Of a stretch of 10,235 bases of DNA, positions 1 through 7,588 are shown piece by piece (the stretch's first letter is position 1; the number at the start of each line of letters is the position of its first letter). The notes beneath the pieces are model-generated. The model was not told the DNA's origin. It saw only the letters and a program-made list of their open reading frames with translations, and searched no databases. A program made the translations under genes and the position numbers. The stretch spans positions 1 to 10,235 of the forward strand of contig JANBPT010001350.1 in the NCBI GenBank assembly GCA_027575765.1, in the 5' to 3' direction. Origin of the DNA: Tieghemiomyces parasiticus (Eukaryota; Kickxellomycota; Dimargaritomycetes; Dimargaritales; Dimargaritaceae).

Positions 1-194
1 ATGGCGTTGTAGAACGGCGGCTTTTCGGCGCGGCAGTCACCCCGCGTGGCCTGCTTGTAGAGGGCGTACCACCGTGTCCGCTGCTCAAGCGGGATAGCTG
101 TGGCGGCGGCACTCGCCAAGAGAGATTTGGCTACCTCCGAGGCCTTGGTAAACCGCAGGCCGACCAGGATGTTAGGCGGGTCCGAGGAACCCAT
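1..194 (-). CDS. Acyl-CoA-binding protein, N-terminal part (runs off the left edge)
   Basis: Read on the minus strand from the ATG at 194-192, an open frame of 64 full codons continues past position 1. It contains the acyl-CoA-binding (ACBP/ACBD) signature YALYKQATRGD at residues 43-53, followed by a proline pair. Upstream, FTKASEVAKSL (residues 15-25) fits the first helix of the four-helix bundle. In the family, the Tyr and Lys of YxLYKQAT contact the CoA and the acyl chain. The KWDAW motif expected next lies outside the window. About 12 residues precede the domain, so this may be a small free ACBP or a longer ACBD-type protein (for example Atg37-like with a membrane tail); the window cannot decide. 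The start is chosen as the only Met ahead of the domain, with A-C-C before the ATG. Family assignment is firm; subtype is not known. Confidence 0.85.
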   Translation of the reverse strand, partial: MGSSDPPNILVGLRFTKASEVAKSLLASAAATAIPLEQRTRWYALYKQATRGDCRAEKPPFYNA

Positions 195-714
195 GGTCCA
201 GGTGAATATGTATTGGGAAGGGGCGATGGTTTCGACTAAAAGGGAAGAGCTGGGTAGAAGGAGGGCAGAGTGAGCAGGTGGGAATGCGTACAGCTCAACC
301 GGGCGGGGTTCGAACTGGGTGGCGGTGCAAGGGCCGTGGGATGGATGTGGTGGAGCAGAGAAGAAGAAGAGGAAGGGTGGGGTGGGTCCACGCCACTGCA
401 ATGGAGGCTGTCGGAGGGTGAGGAGGCCTGATGCACTGGGCTTTAAGGACAGAGAGGGCCAGGTCGCGTCAGGCAAAGCTTCAACGATTCGGAGTCGGTT
501 GAGTCTGGGACGGGAGCCAGAGGTTTCACCAAACGGTAGGGGGGAACGAGTTTACGGAAAGCCCTTGCGGACCGGTCAGCGTGGCCGTCACCGCCAGCAC
601 ACGGAGATGTGTAGTGGAATAGCAGTAGTCGGGGGGGAAACCATAGGAGGGCGGCAGTCACGACGACCAGGGGAACAGCAACAAGGCGCGGTGGGTAGAA
701 CCCAGGCTTGGGGC

Positions 715-768
715 GGGGGGGGGGGGTGCAGATAGGAGGAGGGGGAGGAGGAGGAGGGGGAGGAGGTG
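715..768. repeat. G run followed by GGA-rich purine tract
   Basis: Twelve consecutive G (715-726) are followed, after a short gap, by an imperfect GGA/GGGGGA repeat to about 768. The minus strand is the complementary C/T tract. The composition is compatible with G-quadruplex or triplex formation. It lies about 520-570 bp upstream of the acyl-CoA-binding ATG, so it may be part of its upstream region. Confidence 0.6.
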
Positions 769-812
769 GTGGCGACGCTGAGCGGAATAAGCCTAGGTCG
801 GGGGGCTGCGTG

Positions 813-819
813 TATATAT
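813..819. promoter_or_regulatory. TATATAT, possible TATA element
   Basis: TATATAT sits in otherwise GC-rich DNA about 620 bp upstream of the minus-strand acyl-CoA-binding ATG. That distance is long for a core promoter unless the transcript has a long or spliced leader. A similar TATATATA lies about 460 bp upstream of the 9361 start. Function is inferred only. Confidence 0.2.
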
Positions 820-1412
820 GGGAGGGGCGGGGAAAGTGAAAGAAAAAAAGGAAAACGCGCTTCGGTGGCGGGTGGATAAGTATCAAAACTGGCAATACCC
901 CTTCGGCTGGGAAAGCGACGGCGTCAACCACTTTCACCTGCCAGCCACCGACATGGGCTTTCGGTCATCGCAGTCTCGCGGCACAAGGGCAAGAGGCTCG
1001 AAAGCAAGCATCACCCGCGCCACGCCCAAAAGCGTGGAATGCTGAAACCGCCCCACCCCATGCGCGTTACGGGCTAGCAGGCAATAATTCGGCAGGAAAC
1101 CCTGATTGCCAAACCATTGGTGGTGCCACAAAGGGTAAGGAATATCATTTTTAATAAAAAAAATTGTGGAATATCAGACCCTTACAAACCACCGAAACAT
1201 GTTTTCACACCATGCAGGCTTGTCGGATACCGGCTGTTCTCCATGATGCAGCTTAGAACAATTAAAAAACGGCATTAGCTAGGTCATGCGGTGATGGTGT
1301 GTGTAGCGACGAAAGACGGCAAATTGCACGGTGAGGGCCGTCAGCTTGAAGAGGTATTACGAGACTAGACCATTCGATGGTGCTGGGCGCCAAACGGCCT
1401 ACGGTATCCATG

Positions 1413-2852
1413 TTAGGCCGACGTCTTCTTGGCGTCTTTCTGGTACCCGTTGGTAGTAATGGGCGTCCAGTCGATGGCCCCGTCGTCCTTGATAACGCCG
1501 ATGCGGTGGTAGTACGTCCGGGCGCGGACGTAAGGGTCGAGCTCGGTGACGGTGGTGCGGAGGTCGGCCACTAGGGATGCCCGCTCGGCGGACAGTTTCT
1601 CCACCTCCACCTGCTTCGCCGCCTTGTCGTTCGCCCCGGCAACCGAGTAGGCCCGCACAGCCGCCATCCAGGCCCTGGTGGCCCGCTCGAACTTCTCCGT
1701 GAGCTCGGTGTGACGGGCCAGGATGCGGTGCTTGGCTTCCTCATCGGCCATCCGGTGGTTCTCGTCCGCAACCGGAGTGACGTACTCGTACGTGAACTTG
1801 CTGGCACCACCTAGCCAGTCCACGAGGTGCTCCGGGTCAATGTAGTCTTGGAACTGCTTCTTGGACGTGATGAACTGTACCTTGGAAGCCACCACGGCGT
1901 CGAGCATCGGCGAAATCATGCGCCAGATCCCAGGGAAGATCCAGGGCGCATTATAGATAAGGAGCGAGCCCAGGGACTCCGGGTAGTAGGCCTCCAGGCA
2001 GCGAATTAAAATCTTGACAAAGTTGAAGTCCATGTTGGCCATGGTAAAGTCTGACAGGTCAAAGATGATGGTCACCGTCTCGACTGGTGGGTGTAGCAGC
2101 AGGCGGATGGTCTCGATAGTCCACACTAAGAACTGGGTCATCTCTTCCACCGTCTGGTCGTCCTTGCGGTGCAGGCACACCCGGGTCAGGATCACCGGCC
2201 GGGCAAGCTTGTCGGTGCCGTGCAGGAACGAGATGCCCTTGTGCATAATCTGCGACCCGATCCCGGCCTCGCCCTTCAAGATAATCTGGTCCACCTTAAA
2301 TTCGAGACGCCAGCGCAGCGCCGTGATGAGCATCTCCAGCGCCTTGTCCACGTTCCACTTGCGGGCTCGCAGGAACCGTAACAGGATGCTGTCAGGGTGG
2401 TCCGCCTGCACTACCCCCCAAAAGGCTTCGCGTAGCGTCTCGGCGGGGGCCTGGCCTGCAGCAGGGGAGCTGTTTAGATCGGTTTTGGCCAGGGCCGCGG
2501 CGGCAGAGTCCACTGTGTCGTCAGATGTGGCCGCGGTAGGTGTGGCCGGGGAGGACCCCTTGGACTTGCCATCGTCGCTATCGCCCTTGTTGCGCTTCAG
2601 CCGCAGGAAGTTGAGGTTAGACTTGGACTTTTTCATATCGGCGGGCTTGGCGTCCGCGGCAGCGGACTCCGTGGGGGTACCGCTGCCGCTGTCTGGCGAA
2701 GCCTCCTCCTCTCCGCTGGCTAATTCAGCGGGATCCTTATCGAAATTTTCAATAAGCTTGGCCCACAGATCGCCTAGGGTCTGCTCCTGCTCCAGGGTGA
2801 GGTTACCCAAATGACCCGGCGCGGGACTGGGCGGGGTGATGTTCTGCGTCAT
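1413..2852 (-). CDS. CRAL-TRIO (Sec14-like) lipid-transfer domain protein
   Basis: An intact intronless frame of 479 residues. Residues 11-35 (PGHLGNLTLEQEQTLGDLW) match the conserved N-terminus of a fungal Sec14-like subfamily that includes S. pombe C23B6.04c-type proteins and is related to yeast Csr1/Sfh2. Residues 45-140 are a low-complexity Ser/Ala/Asp linker with a basic patch (KKSKSNLNFLRLKRNK, 74-89). The CRAL-TRIO N-terminal helices follow at about 140-185 (DSILLRFLRARKWNVDKAL). The lipid-binding lobe is at about 205-350, with HGTDKLARPV, PPVETVTIIFDLSDF and YPESLGSLLIYNAPWIF. A charged helical segment (365-435) and a DPYVRARTYYHR...DW tail close the protein. The family binds or exchanges phosphoinositides and other lipids at membranes; the ligand here is not known. 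The start is the first Met of the frame, directly before the conserved N-terminus. The minus-strand leader is C/T-rich with ATTTTTATA 60 bp upstream. Confidence 0.93.
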   Translation of the reverse strand: MTQNITPPSPAPGHLGNLTLEQEQTLGDLWAKLIENFDKDPAELASGEEEASPDSGSGTPTESAAADAKPADMKKSKSNLNFLRLKRNKGDSDDGKSKGSSPATPTAATSDDTVDSAAAALAKTDLNSSPAAGQAPAETLREAFWGVVQADHPDSILLRFLRARKWNVDKALEMLITALRWRLEFKVDQIILKGEAGIGSQIMHKGISFLHGTDKLARPVILTRVCLHRKDDQTVEEMTQFLVWTIETIRLLLHPPVETVTIIFDLSDFTMANMDFNFVKILIRCLEAYYPESLGSLLIYNAPWIFPGIWRMISPMLDAVVASKVQFITSKKQFQDYIDPEHLVDWLGGASKFTYEYVTPVADENHRMADEEAKHRILARHTELTEKFERATRAWMAAVRAYSVAGANDKAAKQVEVEKLSAERASLVADLRTTVTELDPYVRARTYYHRIGVIKDDGAIDWTPITTNGYQKDAKKTSA

Positions 2853-2911
2853 GACACGACGGAGTGGAGCGTGTGAGAGCTGAGAGAGAGGGGGAGATGT
2901 CTGGTTTAGGG

Positions 2912-2920
2912 TATAAAAAT
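2912..2920 (-). promoter_or_regulatory. ATTTTTATA element, candidate TATA box of the CRAL-TRIO gene
   Basis: On the minus strand ATTTTTATA lies 60 bp upstream of the ATG at 2852, followed by a C/T-rich leader with CTCTCTCTC, a common fungal core-promoter layout. The same 9-mer occurs 35 bp upstream of the ATG at 7089. No transcript data are visible here, so the promoter role is inferred. Confidence 0.4.
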
Positions 2921-3347
2921 CGTACAGGGTTTAAGACCTAGCAGTTGTGCCTAATGGGACCGACAGGGTAGCAGTCGTCAGTAGCTTCACGTGGGGGGGG
3001 GGCAACCGAAATAAAGGCGGAGGGAAGCTGAGAGACGATGGGGAAAGTGGTGCTCATGAGATGGAGAAGGTGAGGGTTGGCCAGAGGAAGAGGAGGGGTC
3101 TCTTAACCTGCACACGCTAGGTCGCCCTGTGTGGTTGGCATCATTTAAGGGGAGAGGGTAGTATGCAGAGGATGATAGGGGGAGTGACAGTGGGACCGGT
3201 ACGGACTTATTCAGTGACGCGGCAAAGGAATGCTGCGGGCGTTTGACCTCAAGGCCATAGATTATGCGGGCCGACGATGTTGCGCGCAAGTCGCTTACGG
3301 CAGTGTAACCTTGTTACATAGGTCCTGGGGGGTTCAACTAGCTGATA

Positions 3348-3411
3348 GGGGGGGGGGGGAGATGGCGTGAGCGTGTCAGAGTTGAGCAGCACCTCCCCAT
3401 GGGGGGGGGGG
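3348..3411. repeat. Paired long G runs
   Basis: Runs of 12 G (3348-3359) and 11 G (3401-3411) are 41 bp apart on the plus strand. With the 10-G run at 2993-3002 they make a cluster of long poly(dG) tracts in one intergenic gap. Homopolymers this long are prone to length error in sequencing, so the exact counts are uncertain. Confidence 0.6.
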
Positions 3412-4431
3412 ATCCTTGGGCCCATTCGTTTGGCGGGCAGGCAGGTTCCATTTAGAGAAGCCACGAACCACCACGATTCGGTCGGCTGCGTCACCCCTCT
3501 TCCCGGGCATCGCCTGTAGTAAGCCCCCGGCGGCTGCATCGACGGCTTTCTTAAAAACAATAAACGGTGGGTGCTCACAAGGGAGGGGGGGAGGGAACAT
3601 TAGGGTAAAAAAAAAGAAGCCTGTCGCGGAGATTAAATACGCAGGGGAGAGTAGACTACCAGGCCAATCCACCTATCCACTTGGATTAGCACATTGTGTA
3701 GAGTTTAGTGCAATGTAGACTATGGGACTGGAGCAAGTCAGTGACGCACGGCAGGGAGCTCAAGTGCCGTACTACAATGGGCAAGGACACGTTGGCCTAG
3801 AGAACCATCCCTTGGGGTCTTTCGTTCAGATCACTGTCAATCCAGGCTTGGTTCTTAGCTAGTACCATCATGGAGTCGAAGCGACCAATGGAACGTTCCA
3901 CGGAGGACTTCGCACAAGCCGACTGGCTCGATAGTCCGCCTACCTCTTGTGGGGGGAGGGGGACCAGTAAATCCCGATGAAAAAAAAGGAAATGTACCAC
4001 CACCATTGTGACCTAGGGACAGGGTGGCGGAGAGTACATTTGCTAGTAGCGGCAGGGGAGGCATTACTTGGCAAGGTCGTTGTTTAGAGGTATCGATTTC
4101 AGCCCCCCCCTTCGGTCCATTGCCGAGCTGTCAGACTAGTGTAAAGAAATACAGGGCAGCTGATGGATTATGCTTACCAGGGAAAAGGGGGGGGGTGTAA
4201 GTTAAGACTAGTAACAAAGTCGGGGTGGATCGATGGTCTAGGGCATACAAACTTGTACAAACTGCTGCCTAATGCCTAATGGTAAGGGGCGATATATTGA
4301 CAAGGTATTAGGAATAAGCACAGGGGGAGAGGAGGGGTACGAGTCGAGGCAAATAGAGAGGGGTGAGAATAGTACAGGTCGTCAAATGGTGTCAAATATA
4401 TCAAAGTGAAGAGTCTCGGCCACTGAAGGGA

Positions 4432-7089
4432 CTAAGAATGAGCCGGACGCGACCCTTCAAAGCAGGTGGCATCAGAATCTCCGGGCTGGTTGAAAGGGTA
4501 GTGCAGGGTCAGGGGCCGACCCTTCCCTTTACCGAAGGGCCGGCCAGTCGCGAGCCGCTGCTGGCGGATACCTTGGTCCCAGTGGATCTTTTCCAGCACG
4601 CGGGATGCGAAGGCAAAGAGCGGGGTGGCGTCGGAAAGCGTCTTGAGCGACGTAGCCGACGAGCTCAGTGAGGCGGGCGTGGCCAGCGGGATATCTAGCG
4701 AGGTACACGACGAGTCGATCGTGCGAGCGTCGGTGTCGCTGACGTCGGCATCGTGGGCCAGGAGGTCCATATCAAGTCCGGTCGACAGTCCACCCACGTC
4801 ATCTTCGCCGTCGCACAAAAAGTTCATGTAGTCCTCACGCTGTTCTAGCAGCAGTACCACATCGTTGAGCCCGCGCGCGGATGCCAGGTCGATGGGCCGC
4901 TTAGTCTGGCAGGTCACCCTCGTGTGTGACGCACCGGCCTCCAGCAGCAGCCGGGCCACATCAGCGTGGCCCGCCCACGCCGCAAAGTGCAAAGCTGTCA
5001 TGCCATTGTCATCCTGGAGGTCTACGCTCGGGCCGTGGCTCAGCAGGAACTGACACAGCCGGGCCATGCCCAAAAGGGCCGCCACATGCAGGAGGGTGAG
5101 GTTGGTGCGCTCGTGCAGGACCGTCAGCACCTGTTCATCGAGGGGAGCGTGGACCGTGGGGAGTATGGTCAAGACGGCCAGCACCGCTTCCTCCAGGGTC
5201 ACTAGATTCCGTGTCTGGACGGCACCGTGCATACTCTGCCACAACCGCAGGTGTTGCGGGGACGTGTGGAAAAACTTGACAACCTGTTCCACCGGGCCGT
5301 TGATGTCAGTCGATGTCGGATGGTGACTGCCACCGCTGTTCGAGCCGGCCAGGCCACCCCGCCGGGGAAGCCCGGACCCGTTCTCGTTAGCCATGATGCG
5401 CATGGCTACTTGGCGTGGATCCTCGACTTGGCCCGTCATTTTGATACCGACCACTTGCAAAGCAAGTTCCATTAGCTGGCGTTCCGAGTCGTCCACGTAG
5501 TTAAAGACCGCCGGGGGGTCCTTGACTTCAACACCAAACTCCGGCGTCACCGGGGTGGGCGGGCCGGGAGCGTCGGCAAAGGACACTAAAACGGGACCGG
5601 ACACAGCCGAGGGGGGCAACACACATACCATCGTCGTGGAGGACCAAAAGTGTGTAATCTTGGCCGGGGCGCTGCCAAACAGTACCTGCAGGTTCTCGTG
5701 GAACCCGGTGCCTAACAGGGTCACCTCGGGGCCACCGCTCACAGGGCCCTCAGCGGGTACCATGCGGTCAATGCGTGGGACCGTGGGGTCGCGCGGCGGG
5801 GAGAAGGGCTGGCCAAACACCGTGCTCTGCGGGCTGGTGCTTTGGCTGCTGTGCAGGACCTGGGTGATGGCCACAGGACCATCGTTGAGCAAGCTAAAGT
5901 CGGGCACCGGGGAGGTGTGCGCGGCGCCTAGGAAGGCGTCCTGGCCTGAACTGACGAATGGCGAGAAGGAGGTGAGGGCAATGCCGGCGTACGGGTGGCC
6001 CAAACGGTCTGAGTGTGGTGGCGGGGGTGGTGGCATGAGTCCCGCCATGTGGTAGGGTGGCGAGCCGGACGGTGGGAACCCTGGCGAGGACAGGGCTAAA
6101 AAGTTGGGTGGGAAGTGCGGGGTAGTCGGCGGGGACAGCTGGGCCGCCAGGAGCGGCGACGGGAGGGGCGTATTACCACCGAGTGGGGTGGTGGCCAGGG
6201 ATGGGTACCCACTTAGTGCGAGCAGGGAGCCCGGAAGGTGAGCCGCCGCCGCCGCAGCAGCGGCCGACGTGTGGTCGCGCAGGGGCTGCAGAGTGGCGGG
6301 GGAGTTGACAGTGGAACGCCGGGTGACCCGGGATGCGTCATGGCCCAAGTTGGTCGGCTCGGCGTGCTTGTGTGGGAGACGGCCCTCCAGGTCGTACTCG
6401 GCCTTGGGCCGCTTACGGTCGCTCTTGAACTTGGTTGACTTGTGGTCGTCGGTGATCATGATGGGCGGGGAGATTCCTGTGGCTACAATGTTACCAAGGT
6501 GGTCCTTGGCTGTCAGATAGATGCAGAAGCCCACCTTCTCAGCGTGGTGCCGGCAGTAGCACGTGATGCGGGCGGGTAAGTACACCTCGCCCTTGTGAAA
6601 ATCGACCAGATCGACGCAGTTGAAGATGATGGTGCGGTTTCGTTCCAGGGCGATACGGTCCTCATCCCAGTCCGTCTCCATAGTGTGGCTGTGGTCACCA
6701 GTGGGCGAGCCCGGTCGGCTCTGGGCGGGCGTCGTACTGTTGCTGGTAAACGCACGATGACGGTTTTCCTTACGGCGCTGGGCCCGTTTGTACTCGCGCC
6801 GGATGCAGCCCAGGCACACTTCGACTTTTTTGGTGGGGTTACTGGCGCAAATGACGGTGGCTTCCATTGTCAGGACCTGGTGGCGGGGCGGCGTAGGCGG
6901 CGACTCGATGATTTGGCCCTGACGGTTACGGTTGCGGTCCTTTACTACGGCATGTTCAGGCAGGCGCAGATGGGGCCAGTAGGTGACGGCCTCGCCCTGG
7001 CTGTCCAGGAGCTGCAGGCCTAGCCGGATCTGGGTCTCGACGCGGGACTTCGCCCCGTGCTGGGCGATTCCGTGGACCTCAATCCGCAT
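4432..7089 (-). CDS. Spt23/Mga2-like membrane-lipid transcription regulator (DNA-binding, IPT/TIG and ankyrin domains)
   Basis: A single 885-residue frame. Residues 1-215 are the Spt23/Mga2-type DNA-binding region: HGAKSRVETQIRLGLQLL (11-28), WPHLRLPEHAVVKDR (38-52), CLGCIRREYKRAQRRKENR (92-110) and NRTIIFNCVDLVDF (151-164). Residues 225-435 are a Ser/Pro/Ala-rich linker with an 8-Ala run (276-283) and a Pro run (353-358). An IPT/TIG immunoglobulin-like fold follows at about 436-525 (RIDRMVPAEGPVSGGPEVTLLGTGF). Two clear ankyrin repeats and one degenerate repeat occupy about 663-755 (TLLHVAALLG, TALHFAAWAGHADVARLLL). In yeast, Spt23 and Mga2 activate the OLE1 desaturase gene in response to membrane saturation and are anchored by a C-terminal membrane segment; none is visible here after the ankyrins. 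The frame begins directly in the DNA-binding domain, just after a CAG acceptor, so the true start is probably upstream (see 8828-9361). If not, Met at 7089 is the start. Confidence 0.92.
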   Translation of the reverse strand: MRIEVHGIAQHGAKSRVETQIRLGLQLLDSQGEAVTYWPHLRLPEHAVVKDRNRNRQGQIIESPPTPPRHQVLTMEATVICASNPTKKVEVCLGCIRREYKRAQRRKENRHRAFTSNSTTPAQSRPGSPTGDHSHTMETDWDEDRIALERNRTIIFNCVDLVDFHKGEVYLPARITCYCRHHAEKVGFCIYLTAKDHLGNIVATGISPPIMITDDHKSTKFKSDRKRPKAEYDLEGRLPHKHAEPTNLGHDASRVTRRSTVNSPATLQPLRDHTSAAAAAAAAHLPGSLLALSGYPSLATTPLGGNTPLPSPLLAAQLSPPTTPHFPPNFLALSSPGFPPSGSPPYHMAGLMPPPPPPHSDRLGHPYAGIALTSFSPFVSSGQDAFLGAAHTSPVPDFSLLNDGPVAITQVLHSSQSTSPQSTVFGQPFSPPRDPTVPRIDRMVPAEGPVSGGPEVTLLGTGFHENLQVLFGSAPAKITHFWSSTTMVCVLPPSAVSGPVLVSFADAPGPPTPVTPEFGVEVKDPPAVFNYVDDSERQLMELALQVVGIKMTGQVEDPRQVAMRIMANENGSGLPRRGGLAGSNSGGSHHPTSTDINGPVEQVVKFFHTSPQHLRLWQSMHGAVQTRNLVTLEEAVLAVLTILPTVHAPLDEQVLTVLHERTNLTLLHVAALLGMARLCQFLLSHGPSVDLQDDNGMTALHFAAWAGHADVARLLLEAGASHTRVTCQTKRPIDLASARGLNDVVLLLEQREDYMNFLCDGEDDVGGLSTGLDMDLLAHDADVSDTDARTIDSSCTSLDIPLATPASLSSSATSLKTLSDATPLFAFASRVLEKIHWDQGIRQQRLATGRPFGKGKGRPLTLHYPFNQPGDSDATCFEGSRPAHS

Positions 7090-7090
7090 A

Positions 7091-7232
7091 CTGACGACCG
7101 GGACGAAGGCCGGATGCGATGGTTATAAAAATGGGACGTCCAGGTGCACCAGTATGGTCGCATGGAAGTACCGAGGGGAGCAAGGGTGAGGAAAGGACGG
7201 GTAGAAGAACACGGGCGAGAGAAAGTTAGTAA
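7091..7232 (-). other. Candidate intron 3' end: branch point, AG-free tract and acceptor
   Basis: On the minus strand a TTACTAAC (7232-7225) matches the fungal branch-point consensus. No AG occurs from about 7271 down to the CGTCAG at 7096-7091, which directly abuts T-ATG-CGG, the first bases of the Spt23/Mga2-like frame. A pyrimidine-rich stretch and a second, closer branch-like TATAAC (about 35 nt from the AG) lie in between. If used, this acceptor supplies one base (T) before ATG, so the preceding exon must end with two codon bases. The alternative is that the tract is a C/T-rich promoter and leader, with ATTTTTATA at 7132-7124. Confidence 0.5.
7124..7132 (-). promoter_or_regulatory. ATTTTTATA, candidate TATA box or part of an intron tract
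   Basis: This is the same 9-mer as at 2912-2920, here 35 bp upstream of the ATG at 7089. That spacing leaves almost no room for a leader, which weakens a TATA role and favours the intron reading. Both remain possible. Confidence 0.25.
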
Positions 7233-7588
7233 GCATGCCCCGAGGTTTCAGAATCAATAGGGAGAAGGCCACTGCTACTGTTTACAAGAGATACGGCTGC
7301 CATGATGCAACCAAAGGGACGACAATTGGAAAGGTAACCAAGCAAGACAAGTCTGGCCAAGGCGGGGGTCAACCAGCGCTGGGGAACCACGCCTTCCGCC
7401 AGCCGCCACTAGGCGAAAATAAAATGTATAAAAGATCGATGAATGGACATCGATCACCCCAAGATAAACGTGCTTCCATAAACTAGGTAGGTCAAGAGAC
7501 AGGCAAGCTAAAAAGGTATGGCGAGGCAATGAGATGGGAAAACAAAGTGTCTGGATGGCCAGGTGGAGTCCTGCGTGACGGTCCTTAA

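Larger units (their letters stand above)
195..1412. other. Intergenic stretch, no supported gene
   Basis: This lies between the 5' end of the acyl-CoA-binding gene and the stop codon of the CRAL-TRIO gene, so it should contain the former's promoter and leader and the latter's 3' UTR. The short frames here have no recognisable domain and look like products of biased composition. Visible elements are a purine-rich plus strand, a 12-G run with a GGA-rich tract (715-768), a TATATAT at 813-819, a 6-bp inverted repeat with a 6-nt loop at 1020-1037 (arms CCACGC/GCGTGG), and an A/T-rich patch at 1141-1167 containing AATAAAAAAAA on the plus strand. No canonical AATAAA is seen on the minus strand after the CRAL-TRIO stop. 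Confidence 0.5.
2853..4431. other. Intergenic stretch with G runs; no firmly supported gene
   Basis: This separates the CRAL-TRIO start from the Spt23/Mga2-like stop. It holds G runs at 2993-3002, 3348-3359, 3401-3411 and 4187-4195, a C run at 4103-4110, and A runs at about 3607 and 3980. The only protein-like stretch is on the minus strand at about 3559-3400, where one frame reads VFKKAVDAAAGGLL through AADRIVVVRGFSKWN. The plus strand is open over the same interval (3416-3718), so this may only be a GC-rich remnant or chance. No family is recognised. A possible alternative last exon of the upstream gene lies at 4382-4422. Confidence 0.4.

Noticed and set aside
307..315. GGTTCGAAC, resembling a tRNA T-loop or B-box (also near 10091)
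   Set aside because: No complementary T-stem, acceptor stem or anticodon arm could be built on either strand.
443..937. Minus-strand frame of 164 codons
   Set aside because: Contains a long run of prolines from the G/GGA tract and is Pro/Leu-rich throughout; composition artefact.
1020..1037. Short hairpin (6-bp stem) as a terminator
   Set aside because: The genome looks eukaryotic, the stem is short and it lies almost 380 bp past the nearest stop codon.
818..1131. Overlapping plus- and minus-strand frames at 818-1045 and 934-1131
   Set aside because: Short, no domain, both strands open; no splice or start context to support either.
2014..2814. 266-codon plus-strand frame antisense to the CRAL-TRIO gene
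   Set aside because: No domain; the frame is open because the opposite strand is a real GC-rich gene with constrained codons.
5522..6055. Plus-strand frame antisense to the Spt23/Mga2-like gene (likewise 6595-7023)
   Set aside because: Shadow frames of the real minus-strand gene with no family features.
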